Source: an uncultured Cellulosilyticum sp. (lineage in GTDB: Bacteria; Bacillota; Clostridia; Lachnospirales; Cellulosilyticaceae). Taken from it: DNA of 16,793 nucleotides. Positions 5,530 through 13,550 of this stretch are shown in pieces; within the stretch, counting starts at the first letter, position 1; every line of letters starts with the position of its first letter. The DNA lies in assembly GCA_934725855.1 (NCBI GenBank), contig CAKVCL010000045.1, positions 1 to 16,793 on the forward strand, written 5' to 3'. Below the pieces are notes generated by a model. That model was not told the origin of the DNA and did not search any database. It saw nothing but the letters and a program-made list of their open reading frames with translations. The position numbers and the translations under genes are program-made.

Positions 5530-7803
5530 TTACCAATATTTCTTTGGTATAAATCCAAGTAATGTGGGAGCAGCTGAACCATTTGGTAATAAATACTCAA
5601 TTGTAACCGTTTCACCCTTTTTTATTGTTCCTAACACAACAGCCTTTGTTGTTGTCCCCGAGAATGTTCCTTTACCTGGCATATTATATACTGTATCATT
5701 CCATTTGACTGCGCCTTGGAAAGTGCCTCCCCTATTATTTAAAATAACACCTATATCTTCCTCGGCAGTAACTGTAATATAGTGGGATACGCCAAAGTTA
5801 CCTGTATTTTCTACCCTTGCCCCTGTACGCGCATCATATCCAACTATCCATTCTCCTGAATTGGCTATACCTAAAGAGAGTCTTTCTGGTTCTTGTCCTG
5901 ATAAATTTAGTATATAGTTTATGCCTACCTTATCATAAGTTCCACTATAATGCACACCATCTGGTGGATAATAGTATAGATTATCTATTAAATCCAATGT
6001 ATCTCCTGCTTGTAGATTTGCAATAATAAATCTTGCTGTTCCTTCTACCTCTACATCAATATGTGCTGAAATACAGGTCCCATAATTCCAAGCTTTATCA
6101 TAAAAATATTTTTTCTCACCTGGTTGTAAAGTAAATACCTCTTCAGGAATCATTCCACTTAAATATTCATTTAAACACAGTTGTCCTACTCTTAATATAT
6201 CTGTAGCTGGCCCTTTAATCGCCTTATTTTTAAGGGTTACATTCACCACTCCATCTGTTGGGTTCTCCATTACAAATACTAATCTTTGTTTTATAGAAGA
6301 AGTTATTTTGTTAATATGATGTATCAGTAACCTTCCATTATGACTCATCGTATCCTTGTATAAAATCCCTCTACCAAAAACCTCTTCTGGTGAATCACTC
6401 ATAATCAATGTCCCATCTATATAAGACTTGTCTGCAATCTCTACTTGTTTATATGTTAAATAATTAAAGGCACTAAAGTTATCAATCCATTCTCCAATCT
6501 TTCCATTAGAAAACTTATAATTAAACTCTGTATCCCGTGCTTCACTAGATATATGTATTATCGATTCAAATCCTTCACTACGATTGCCATACTCATCATC
6601 TAGGTATAATGTCACAACATAATCGCCTTCAGTAAACAACCTATTAGGTTTTCCTAATGTTGCTCTATTTGCTGGTTCATCTGTTTTTCGATAGGTCCAT
6701 TTTCCCTCTGTTACACTTTCCCAAGATTCATTCTCATAAGTGTAATCCTCAAATTCAATAAGTTCTCCTTGTGCAAAGCTAGATTTAGTTGGTACTAAAC
6801 TTGTAATAACAGGTGCCCTATTAGGTAAAATCGTGACGGTTTCATAAGTCCATTCACTCCATAACCCTTTTGAATCCTGTACCTTAAGCCCAATGGTATA
6901 AGTTCCTGCTTTAGGCTTTTTGAAAATATTACTTAGTTTTTTATTGGTACTTGTTTTCTCTCCCACTACCGCCCATAATTCATCAATAATTTCATCTCCA
7001 TCCGGATCATAACTCGTACTTACAGCCTCTACGATTTGTCCTGCTACATATTGATTCATAAAATAAAAAGAGGCAATAGGTGCATTATTGGTTTGAATGA
7101 TTTCTTCTTTATCTTGTTGTTGCTTACCCTTATCAAGGGTAATAACCTTTGTACGTGAATCATAGTCCACCTTTATACCAAAGTTCTCACTAAAGAATCT
7201 TAATGGAATTAATGTAGAATCATTTTTAATAATTGGTGCTGCTAATAATTCTAACTTTTTATCATTTATTAACGCAATCTTACTACCAATAGTCACCCTT
7301 ATAACAGTTTCACCTTTTTGCATGGTTACAGTCTTAGTACTTGAATCCCAATCGACTTTAGCCCCAATCACCTTTTCTGCTACAAACCTCATTGGTAATA
7401 ATGTTGTCCCATTAATAACAGTAGGTGGTGCAAGCATATTCTCTTTAACACCACCTACTATAGCTAATGTATCATTTAATTTGAGGATTACTTTATTTTC
7501 TATGTTTTCTTCTATTGCTGATGTATTATCCTCAGATAATTCATCTGATTCTATTATTGTACTCTCATTAATTGCCTGTTCTTCATCTACTATAAATTCT
7601 TGATTGTCTTGTTGGATGCCTTCTCCAATTTCACTATCAATCATTTCTTCTTTCTCTTGTATGAAGCCATTACTTATTGTTTGTTCTTCTTGTACTTGGG
7701 GTTGTGTCGTTAAATTAGGGTTAACTTGTATCTCTTCAGCATAGATACACTGGACACTTAATATAACGGATAGCCCTAATGTGGTTAATATTTTTTTATT
7801 CAT
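5530..7803 (-). CDS. Exported protein: copper amine oxidase-like stalk and PKD-like domains
   Basis: The 757-residue secreted protein has a signal peptide (1-22, cleavage expected after IYA). An acidic Glu/Gln-rich linker (23-103) follows. Next come two repeats of the copper amine oxidase N-terminal ('stalk') domain (about 104-226; LLPMRFVAEKVIGAKVDWD and LIPLRFFSENFGIKVDYD). Two PKD/Ig-like domains follow (about 240-326 with STSYDPDGDE, and 328-420). The last ~330 residues (about 428-757) are beta-rich, with no membrane anchor, LPXTG or SLH motif that I can see. No catalytic copper-oxidase domain is present; in clostridia the stalk domain is generally a cell-surface or wall-associated module. 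The start has GAGGTGA in front and an extended -10 promoter near 7840. It is a single gene with the shared terminator at 5419-5472. Binding to cell wall or extracellular polymer is an inference. The C-terminal part I do not recognise. Confidence 0.88.
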   Translation of the reverse strand: MNKKILTTLGLSVILSVQCIYAEEIQVNPNLTTQPQVQEEQTISNGFIQEKEEMIDSEIGEGIQQDNQEFIVDEEQAINESTIIESDELSEDNTSAIEENIENKVILKLNDTLAIVGGVKENMLAPPTVINGTTLLPMRFVAEKVIGAKVDWDSSTKTVTMQKGETVIRVTIGSKIALINDKKLELLAAPIIKNDSTLIPLRFFSENFGIKVDYDSRTKVITLDKGKQQQDKEEIIQTNNAPIASFYFMNQYVAGQIVEAVSTSYDPDGDEIIDELWAVVGEKTSTNKKLSNIFKKPKAGTYTIGLKVQDSKGLWSEWTYETVTILPNRAPVITSLVPTKSSFAQGELIEFEDYTYENESWESVTEGKWTYRKTDEPANRATLGKPNRLFTEGDYVVTLYLDDEYGNRSEGFESIIHISSEARDTEFNYKFSNGKIGEWIDNFSAFNYLTYKQVEIADKSYIDGTLIMSDSPEEVFGRGILYKDTMSHNGRLLIHHINKITSSIKQRLVFVMENPTDGVVNVTLKNKAIKGPATDILRVGQLCLNEYLSGMIPEEVFTLQPGEKKYFYDKAWNYGTCISAHIDVEVEGTARFIIANLQAGDTLDLIDNLYYYPPDGVHYSGTYDKVGINYILNLSGQEPERLSLGIANSGEWIVGYDARTGARVENTGNFGVSHYITVTAEEDIGVILNNRGGTFQGAVKWNDTVYNMPGKGTFSGTTTKAVVLGTIKKGETVTIEYLLPNGSAAPTLLGFIPKKYW

Positions 7804-7839
7804 CTGTCACCTCGTAATAACTTGTTGTCCTCAACCTCT

Positions 7840-7848
7840 ATTATAGCA
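7840..7848 (-). promoter_or_regulatory. Extended -10 promoter for the stalk/PKD gene
   Basis: On the minus strand TGC-TATAAT (TATAAT at 7845-7840), a TGn extended -10 element. No good -35 is seen, as is usual for this promoter type. The leader would be about 30 bases. Confidence 0.6.
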
Positions 7849-7900
7849 TATCCTTTTATGTTAATAGCATTATCTGTTATTTTTTAATGTATCTGTAATC

Positions 7901-8590
7901 TTAATTATGTCCACCTGTACACATACCTAATTTTGAAAGCCATCCTTTAAATCCTTTTGGATTACGTGTTTGGATTAATACGATTCCAGGTCCTCTAAAT
8001 CTACAAACTAAACATTCTCCAGACATTAAACTTCTTCCCCATCCACTAGATGCTTTTTCAATATTGTATTGCATGTAATCCGCCCATGCTACTAAATGTC
8101 CATTATCAACAATATATTCTTCCCCTGGCTCTAAATTAATTGCATGAATAGCACCATATGAACTCAAAAAGACGGTTCCTTTACCTGATACATTTAAAAT
8201 GAATAATCCTTCTCCTGAGAATAAACCTTGCATTAAATTTTGAGCTTTTGTATCAACTTGTACTCCCTCAGTAGCAGCTAAAAAACCATCCTTTTGCACT
8301 TTAAGTCCATAACTTCCATCTAACTCTACATCAATAATGCCACCAGGTATAGCATGTCCAAATAATACTTCTCCATCGCCACGACTAGCTGTTAGGTACT
8401 GAAAGAAAAACTTTTCACCCGCTAACATTCTTGTTAAGCCCTTCATGATGCCCCCTTCAGCTCCACCTGTTACATCAATTGTTGCTGACATACCAATCAT
8501 AGCATCTGCTTCTGCTTTGATTCTCTCTCCTCTATTTAATTGACATTTTACAATTGGAAACGCATCTTGATATAAAATTTCATACTTCAT
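7901..8590 (-). CDS. AIM24/TIGR00266-family protein
   Basis: The 229-residue cytoplasmic protein is made of glycine-rich beta repeats. Conserved landmarks of the AIM24 (TIGR00266) family are visible: the opening VKCQLNRGERIKAEADAMIG, then MKGLTRMLAGEKFFFQYLTA, GEVLFGHAIPGGIIDVEL, FLAATEGVQVDTKAQ, FSGEGLFILNVSGKGTVFLSSYGAIHAINL, and a C-terminal GPGIVLIQTRNP. Length is close to the bacterial family. Bacterial members have no agreed biochemical role; the yeast homologue affects mitochondrial inner-membrane organisation. AGGAG lies eight bases before the ATG, and a good promoter is at 8672-8700. It is probably monocistronic, although no clear terminator separates it from the downstream stalk/PKD gene. 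The C-terminal tail LGMCTGGHN carries Cys and His after the conserved domain. Confidence 0.88.
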   Translation of the reverse strand: MKYEILYQDAFPIVKCQLNRGERIKAEADAMIGMSATIDVTGGAEGGIMKGLTRMLAGEKFFFQYLTASRGDGEVLFGHAIPGGIIDVELDGSYGLKVQKDGFLAATEGVQVDTKAQNLMQGLFSGEGLFILNVSGKGTVFLSSYGAIHAINLEPGEEYIVDNGHLVAWADYMQYNIEKASSGWGRSLMSGECLVCRFRGPGIVLIQTRNPKGFKGWLSKLGMCTGGHN

Positions 8591-8671
8591 CGCTCATTCT
8601 CCTCTCCATTTTGCAATTAAATATAGCTCTTCTTCTTGTCTTTATCTATTTTTTCTAGTTCTATAGATATT

Positions 8672-8700
8672 ATTTTACCGTTACTTTGATATTAAGACAA
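8672..8700 (-). promoter_or_regulatory. Sigma-A promoter for the AIM24-family gene
   Basis: Minus strand TTGTCT (8700-8695), a 17-base spacer and TAAAAT (8677-8672). The leader would be about 75 bases, long enough for some structure, but no riboswitch is recognised. Confidence 0.6.
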
Positions 8701-8793
8701 TCTCCTATCAACTTAAAGTGCTCTTTTATTGCTATTTATTATTCTAAATGACCTATTCTTGTTGATTTCTTATAAATGCTTCATTCCTACTAA

Positions 8794-9642
8794 TTATTTA
8801 TGAATGGCAGCATAAATATCTCGTTTACTTACTCCCCTATCTTTTGCTACTTGTTTCATAGCGGACTTTTCATCCATTCCCTTTGAAACATATAGCCCCA
8901 TATGCTCCTCAATAGATAAGCTTGTCCAACTTTCTTGAAGCTCCTCTTTTATTTCCTTTTCATCTCGTCCTGCTAACACTAAGACATATTCCCCTCTAGG
9001 CTCTTCTTCCTCATATAATGCTAAAGCTTTGCATAGTGATGTTTTTATAACCTTTTCATGCTTCTTAGTAAGCTCCTTGGTAATCGTAATATCTCTATCC
9101 CCTAGTGCTTCATATAAGCTTTCTAATGTCTTAATAAGACGGTGAGGTGCTTCATATAAAATAACGGTACGAGTTTCATCCTTTAACCTTGCTAAAACCT
9201 CTACCTTTTCTTTTTTATTTGATGGCAAAAATCCTTCAAAAATAAATCGCCTGGTTACTTGTCCTGAAATAATGAGTGCAGTAACCCCTGCCACACAACC
9301 TGGGGCAGATGTAACAGTAATTCCTTCCTCTAGGGCTAACCGTACTAAATCTTCTCCTGGGTCAGATATTCCTGGCGTTCCTGCGTCTGTTACTAATACT
9401 ATATTTTTTCCTTCCTTAAGAAGCTCTATTAATTCAGGTCCCTTTTCTATTTTGTTATGCTCATGATAGCTAATCAGCCTTGTATGAATATCAAAATGAT
9501 TGAGTAATTTCTTTGTGTGCCTTGTATCTTCAGCTGCAATAAAATCCGCTTCTGTCATTAAACGAACAGCTCTATATGTTATGTCCTCTAAATTTCCAAT
9601 AGGTGTTGCGCATAGGGTAAGTACACCTTGTTCCATAGTCAT
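8794..9642 (-). CDS. rsmI: 16S rRNA (cytidine(1402)-2'-O)-methyltransferase RsmI
   Basis: RsmI methylates the 2'-hydroxyl of C1402 in 16S rRNA using S-adenosylmethionine, tuning the decoding centre. The 282-residue protein matches the family length and carries its tetrapyrrole-methylase-fold motifs: ATPIGNLEDIT (12-22), AAEDTRHTKKLL (36-47), SYHEHN (58-63), VTDAGTPGISDPG (84-96) and LYEAPHR. It is the last gene of the holB-ricT-trmN6-rsmI block, eight bases after the trmN6 stop, as in Bacillus. AAGGG precedes two possible starts, ATG at 9642 and ATG at 9636; the first is close to the ribosome site (three bases), so the second is equally plausible. No clear hairpin terminator follows. Confidence 0.96.
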   Translation of the reverse strand: MTMEQGVLTLCATPIGNLEDITYRAVRLMTEADFIAAEDTRHTKKLLNHFDIHTRLISYHEHNKIEKGPELIELLKEGKNIVLVTDAGTPGISDPGEDLVRLALEEGITVTSAPGCVAGVTALIISGQVTRRFIFEGFLPSNKKEKVEVLARLKDETRTVILYEAPHRLIKTLESLYEALGDRDITITKELTKKHEKVIKTSLCKALALYEEEEPRGEYVLVLAGRDEKEIKEELQESWTSLSIEEHMGLYVSKGMDEKSAMKQVAKDRGVSKRDIYAAIHK

Positions 9643-9650
9643 TTTCCCTT

Positions 9651-10421
9651 CTAATTCTTATCTTGTAACCTACCTTTTTTACCGTAGATTTCGTTAATAT
9701 CATCCGTATATGTGCCATCTTCATTGTAAACAAATAAAGGTGGCATTACTTTGAGTTCTGCATTTCCATTCCTAACACCTTCTACAAGTACCATAGTAGG
9801 TGCTTTTCCAATCTTAGGATAAACCATCCTCATAACCTTAGGTTCAATTTTGTTATTACGCATGGCTGTAAAAATATCCACTAAGCGATGTGGTCTATGA
9901 ATCATACATACCTTTCCACCATACTTAACCATATAACCTGCTGCTTCAATAATATCTTCTAAAGTACACGCTACTTCATGTCTTGCAATCGTCTTTGAAG
10001 GATGCTCATTTTTAAGTCCTGCATGCCCTTTCATATAAGGTGGATTACAAGTAATAATATCAAAAGTTCCTGCTGCGTAATTTGATTTATAATCCTTTAT
10101 ATCCATCACTTTCATTGTTACATCATCTTGTATTTCATTTAAACAAACTGAACGAGATGCCATCTCAATCATCTCTTCTTGAATATCAATGCCAGTATAA
10201 TTTCCCTTTTGATAAATAGCATGCATAACAATTGGAATAATCCCTGTCCCTGTTCCAATATCTAAAATTTTTTGTTTTGCATTACTTACACGAGCAAAAT
10301 GTGCTAATAAAATAGCATCAATCCCGAAGCAAAAAACTTCGGGATTTTGAATTAATTGATATCCATTTCTCTCTAAATCATCTACTCTCTCATTCGAGCG
10401 AACTAAAATCGAATCCTTCAT
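9651..10421 (-). CDS. tRNA1(Val) (adenine(37)-N6)-methyltransferase family (YabB/YfiC)
   Basis: This SAM-dependent N6-adenine methyltransferase of the TrmN6/YfiC type has motif I LDIGTGTGI (53-61), acidic residues GIDIQ (77-81) and catalytic NPPY (126-129). The E. coli homologue modifies A37 of tRNA-Val. In Bacillus the orthologue is yabB at the same place in the holB cluster. I choose the ATG at 10421 (256 residues, normal family length). It gives the N-terminus MKDSILVRSNERVDDL, has AAGG just upstream, and overlaps the end of ricT by 32 bases. A longer frame to 10619 would run deep into ricT and adds only Arg/Leu-rich sequence unlike the family. The overlap suggests translational coupling. 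The exact tRNA substrate in this organism is inferred. Confidence 0.93.
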   Translation of the reverse strand: MKDSILVRSNERVDDLERNGYQLIQNPEVFCFGIDAILLAHFARVSNAKQKILDIGTGTGIIPIVMHAIYQKGNYTGIDIQEEMIEMASRSVCLNEIQDDVTMKVMDIKDYKSNYAAGTFDIITCNPPYMKGHAGLKNEHPSKTIARHEVACTLEDIIEAAGYMVKYGGKVCMIHRPHRLVDIFTAMRNNKIEPKVMRMVYPKIGKAPTMVLVEGVRNGNAELKVMPPLFVYNEDGTYTDDINEIYGKKGRLQDKN

Positions 10422-11295
10422 ATTCCTTATCAATTTCTCCTTCATTATTTCCACAGCAACCGCCACCGCATCTCTTCTTCTTAATAATCTTAAGTTCTGT
10501 AGAATGATACATAATGGCTTCTTTTTCGTCCTTATCTTTCTTCTGTACAGCAACTCTAACTTGCTCACGAAGTACATTAACCGATAAAACTTCACCTTTT
10601 CCATCTGGTGTGATAACAATGTCTCCTACAATTGGTAGTCTTCCTCTAATTTCAACATAACATTCTTGCTCATACTTTAAGCAACACATTAATCTACCAC
10701 AAATTCCAGATATCTTAATGGGGTTCAATGAAAGATTTTGTTCCTTAGCCATCTTAATGGATACAGGTTGGAAATCTCCTAAGAAAGTATTACAACAAAG
10801 TGAGCGCCCACATATTCCAATTCCGCCACACATCTTTGTTTCGTCTCTTACACCTATTTGTCTAAGTTCAATACGTGTTTTAAAAATTGAGGCTAATTCC
10901 TTAACCAGTTCTCTAAAATCTACACGTTCATATGAAGTAAAGTAAAAAAGTACTTTATTATTATCAAATGTATACTCTACATCAATTAGTTTCATATCCA
11001 ATTTATGCTTAATAATCTTTTCCTTACAAATAAAAAAGGCTTCTTTTTCCTTAATCTTATTTTGTTTATATCGTTCATCATCTTCAGACGTTGCTAATCG
11101 AATAACTTTTTTTAAAGGTTGTACAACTTCCACGTCATCTACTTCTTTATTAGAAATAACAACCTCACCATACTCTATTCCTCTAGCAGTCTCGACGATT
11201 ACATGCTGACCTTGAGCGTATTCAACATTATCTTCTGGTGCAAAATAATAAATCTTGCCAGCACGTCTAAATCTAATGCCAATGACTGTTATCAT
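10390..11295 (-). CDS. ricT: RicT/YaaT, PSP1-domain regulatory iron-sulfur protein
   Basis: RicT (YaaT) is the PSP1-domain subunit of the RicA-RicF-RicT (Y-) complex, which in Bacillus binds Fe-S clusters and directs RNase Y to mature operon mRNAs; it also affects sporulation and biofilm. Here the 301 residues show the conserved cysteine blocks MCGGIGICGRSLCC (155-168) and GICGRLMCC (197-205), typical of the family. In addition there is a Cys-rich extension, KKRCGGGCCGNNEG (273-286), then an acidic tail. The start ATG overlaps the holB stop as ATGA, and the 3' end overlaps trmN6 by 32 bases, so translation is coupled on both sides. The partner genes ricA and ricF are not in the window. Confidence 0.95.
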   Translation of the reverse strand: MITVIGIRFRRAGKIYYFAPEDNVEYAQGQHVIVETARGIEYGEVVISNKEVDDVEVVQPLKKVIRLATSEDDERYKQNKIKEKEAFFICKEKIIKHKLDMKLIDVEYTFDNNKVLFYFTSYERVDFRELVKELASIFKTRIELRQIGVRDETKMCGGIGICGRSLCCNTFLGDFQPVSIKMAKEQNLSLNPIKISGICGRLMCCLKYEQECYVEIRGRLPIVGDIVITPDGKGEVLSVNVLREQVRVAVQKKDKDEKEAIMYHSTELKIIKKKRCGGGCCGNNEGEIDKEYEGFDFSSLE

Positions 11296-12284
11296 TTTTT
11301 CCTCTCCTTTAATTGTAATAATAAATTTTCTATAACAAATGTACTATATATATTCTGTTTAATATCTAAAATAGCTCCTTTAATAGCCTCTATATTCTGA
11401 CTAACCTTATTATACGTTAATTTATAACCCATGTCCAACAACTGTTGTTGGTAATCCTTATAATATAAATCCTGCTGCCCTACTGCCTTAACTACTGCAA
11501 TATCCCTATACCAACAAAGCCAGAATTGTAGTATTTTCTCAATATCTTCCTTTTGGTCTGTAATCTCTTTTACAATATCATAAATCTCCATAATTTGAGC
11601 CTTATCTAAACGTTCCAGATAATTGATACTTTGCTTCCTAATTTCCATATAAGTTTGATCATTTAAAATATCTTCAATAACTCCTATACTTCCATCAGAC
11701 AATTTCTCATAGATGTCCTGCTCGCTCCCTACGATACCTTTTTCATTTAAGTAAGACTTCATAAGCATTTTATCTATTGGATTAAATCGAACGACAATAC
11801 ATCTGGATTTAATCGTTGGCAATAAACTTGCTATATTCTCACACACCAAAATAATAATCCCATAGCTAGGTGGCTCCTCTATGGTTTTAAGTAGCGCATT
11901 TTGTCCTTGAACATTAATGCTATCTGCAGCCTTTACAATGATAATTTTATAATCTGATTGATAAGGTTTGATTTCCATTTCACGAACAATATTTTCTCTT
12001 ATATTTTCTACCTTAGTTACCTTTGTATCTTTTTCTATATGAATCACATCAGGATGTGTTTTGGAATTAATCATATGACAAGTCTTGCATTTATTACATG
12101 GTCGCTCATTAGGATTTTCACTTTCACATAGAATAAATTTTGCCAGCTCAAGAGCAAATGTTTTCTTTCCTACACCATATGGTCCCTCAAAAATGTAACT
12201 ATGTGATAATTGCTTATCCTTTACAGCCTTACTAAAATATAATTTTGCATCTTCATTTCCTATAATCCTATCAAATGCTCCCAT
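11292..12284 (-). CDS. holB: DNA polymerase III subunit delta prime
   Basis: This clamp-loader subunit opens the sliding clamp together with delta and tau/gamma at the replication fork. The 330-residue protein has the AAA+ Walker A GPYGVGKKT (34-42), a four-cysteine zinc module (C53, C63, C66, C69), a Walker B-like region IIIVKAAD followed by NALLKTIEEPP, and the clamp-loader SRC motif in IKSRCIVVRF. I place the start at the ATG at 12284, giving MGAFDRIIG. It is preceded by AAGGAG at 5-6 bases, whereas the upstream in-frame ATG at 12305 has no ribosome site. It lies between yaaR and ricT as in Bacillus. A hairpin terminator between yaaR and holB means holB probably needs its own promoter. Confidence 0.95.
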   Translation of the reverse strand: MGAFDRIIGNEDAKLYFSKAVKDKQLSHSYIFEGPYGVGKKTFALELAKFILCESENPNERPCNKCKTCHMINSKTHPDVIHIEKDTKVTKVENIRENIVREMEIKPYQSDYKIIIVKAADSINVQGQNALLKTIEEPPSYGIIILVCENIASLLPTIKSRCIVVRFNPIDKMLMKSYLNEKGIVGSEQDIYEKLSDGSIGVIEDILNDQTYMEIRKQSINYLERLDKAQIMEIYDIVKEITDQKEDIEKILQFWLCWYRDIAVVKAVGQQDLYYKDYQQQLLDMGYKLTYNKVSQNIEAIKGAILDIKQNIYSTFVIENLLLQLKERKK

Positions 12285-12347
12285 GCCAACTCCTTCTATT
12301 TGCATACTGAGTAAAATCTACTTAAACAACCCAATTTTAATCATCTC

Positions 12348-12353
12348 ATTATA
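12348..12353 (-). promoter_or_regulatory. Possible -10 element for holB
   Basis: A perfect TATAAT on the minus strand (12353-12348) lies just beyond the yaaR terminator. The -35 position falls in the terminator stem (CACGAA), a poor match, so this is only a candidate. The leader would be about 60 bases. Confidence 0.35.
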
Positions 12354-12360
12354 TATTCAT

Positions 12361-12393
12361 ATTAAAAATGTTCGTGAATAAATCACGAACATT
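12361..12393 (-). terminator. Intrinsic terminator touching the yaaR stop codon
   Basis: Minus strand AATGTTCGTGA (12393-12383) pairs perfectly with TCACGAACATT (12377-12367) around a five-base loop, followed by TTTAAT. The stem begins inside the TAA stop of yaaR, so a terminating ribosome would cover its 5' arm. Confidence 0.8.
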
Positions 12394-12838
12394 AAGTGAT
12401 AATGTCTAATACTAAACCTTGTATTTCCCCTATTTTATCTAGAATATTAACCTGATTTTTCTCAGAATTAATAAGCTCTCTTGCTAACTCATCTAATTTG
12501 TCATTCACTTGTCTTATAATTCCATAAACTCTATGTCTTCCTCTTCTATCTAGGAAGTTTTCTCTAGAAAACTCATGTGAATGTGCTACAACTTCACTTA
12601 AGAAATTAGAAATCATTGAACGATATATCTTCATGTCCCTTATATCCATATGCTGTGCAATCTTTTGTCCTTGTTTAGTAATCTCATTGACCATCTCAGT
12701 TAATTTTTCTTGTAAATCGCTTTCGCCAATTTGACTGAGTAATGTAAATCTAAAGTCTTTTCCGGTCTCTGTATTCTTTACTGTCGATACTTCTCTTAGC
12801 GTTGGCATCTTTATATCACTAATTTGTATGTCTGCCAC
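12392..12838 (-). CDS. yaaR: YaaR family protein (DUF327)
   Basis: The 148-residue all-helical cytoplasmic protein matches the Firmicutes YaaR family (DUF327). The diagnostic C-terminal part is ENFLDRRGRHRVYGIIRQVNDKLDELAREL (about 92-121). No biochemical function is established. The gene stands directly before holB, as in Bacillus and clostridia. It starts with GTG (12838), nine bases after GGAGG. It has a clear promoter at 12888-12916 and a terminator overlapping its stop codon, so it can be made as a single-gene transcript. The yaaQ (cyclic di-AMP receptor) gene that precedes yaaR in Bacillus is not present here. Confidence 0.93.
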   Translation of the reverse strand: MADIQISDIKMPTLREVSTVKNTETGKDFRFTLLSQIGESDLQEKLTEMVNEITKQGQKIAQHMDIRDMKIYRSMISNFLSEVVAHSHEFSRENFLDRRGRHRVYGIIRQVNDKLDELARELINSEKNQVNILDKIGEIQGLVLDIIT

Positions 12839-12887
12839 CTTTTCTCCCCTCCTTGCACTGCATTATTACCTATTTAACTGTATATTA

Positions 12888-12916
12888 ATTGTATTCTAAT
12901 GTTATTTTATTTGCAA
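12888..12916 (-). promoter_or_regulatory. Sigma-A promoter for yaaR
   Basis: Minus strand TTGCAA (12916-12911), a 17-base spacer and TACAAT (12893-12888). Transcription would start near 12881, leaving a leader of about 43 bases with GGAGG before the GTG start. Confidence 0.75.
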
Positions 12917-12934
12917 GAATAGATGACTTAAGCC

Positions 12935-13525
12935 TTACTCATTTATTCCTAATATATTATTAATTGTAGCCTGAATTTCTTCTATACATTCTTCTAAATT
13001 ATTATTTTCATAGTATTTTTTTATATTTGCAGTCTTTAAGTTCTCTTCACTAAAATCACTATTATCTGCAAGAAATCTTCTACATAATTCATCATAATTA
13101 GGATGATCTTGTTCTTGTTCTCTCCTTAGTGCCCGTTCCAAACGCTTCCCATCTTCTACATTTACATATATAGGTATTACCTTATCTTGTCCAAAATACT
13201 TCACTAAACTTACATAGGCTTCTAACGTAACTATCATAATATAATTATCTTCATTTGAAAATTGCCCATCATCAATGGTTGCATAATACCAAGGTCCATT
13301 TATAGTATGATAAACCCTTTGCTCAATTACCTTTTGTTTAGCTTGATACTCTTTTAATTTTTCTTCATTGATAAAGTAATACTCCCTACCTTGCATTTCA
13401 CTATTACGCATTGGTCTAGTTGTATATGGAACAATAGGCTTAAGTACTTTACTTTGCTTTAGTTTAGCAAATATAGTATCCTTTCCTGAACTGCTCTTGC
13501 CCATTAAGCAAAATATTTTACTCAT
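12935..13525 (-). CDS. Guanylate kinase-like P-loop nucleotide kinase
   Basis: The 196-residue protein has a guanylate-kinase-like layout. The P-loop is GKSSSGKDT (9-17), followed by a nucleotide-binding PYTTRPMRNSEMQGREYYF (33-51) and a lid region rich in Arg (RALRREQEQ). Classical GMP kinases have GPSGSGKST and SATTRPPR, so this is a divergent subfamily and its substrate is not certain. The start at 13525 (MSKIFCLMGKS) has GGAG six bases upstream; the longer frame from 13561 begins before the end of the preceding gene and has no ribosome site. It follows the decarboxylase-fold gene with a 25-base gap, probably the same transcript. It occupies the place that thymidylate kinase (tmk) has in the equivalent Bacillus cluster. 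Confidence 0.85.
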   Translation of the reverse strand: MSKIFCLMGKSSSGKDTIFAKLKQSKVLKPIVPYTTRPMRNSEMQGREYYFINEEKLKEYQAKQKVIEQRVYHTINGPWYYATIDDGQFSNEDNYIMIVTLEAYVSLVKYFGQDKVIPIYVNVEDGKRLERALRREQEQDHPNYDELCRRFLADNSDFSEENLKTANIKKYYENNNLEECIEEIQATINNILGINE

Positions 13526-13550
13526 GTACTTCTCCATTCTTCTACTATTA

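Noticed and set aside
7738..7750. Possible lipoprotein signal in the stalk/PKD protein (Cys at residue 19)
   Set aside because: The residue before the Cys is Gln, not Gly, Ala or Ser, and IYA gives a normal signal peptidase I site three residues later.
10422..10619. N-terminal extension of the trmN6-type methyltransferase
   Set aside because: It lies inside ricT in another frame, is Arg/Leu-rich, and is not part of the family. The start at 10421 gives the normal length.
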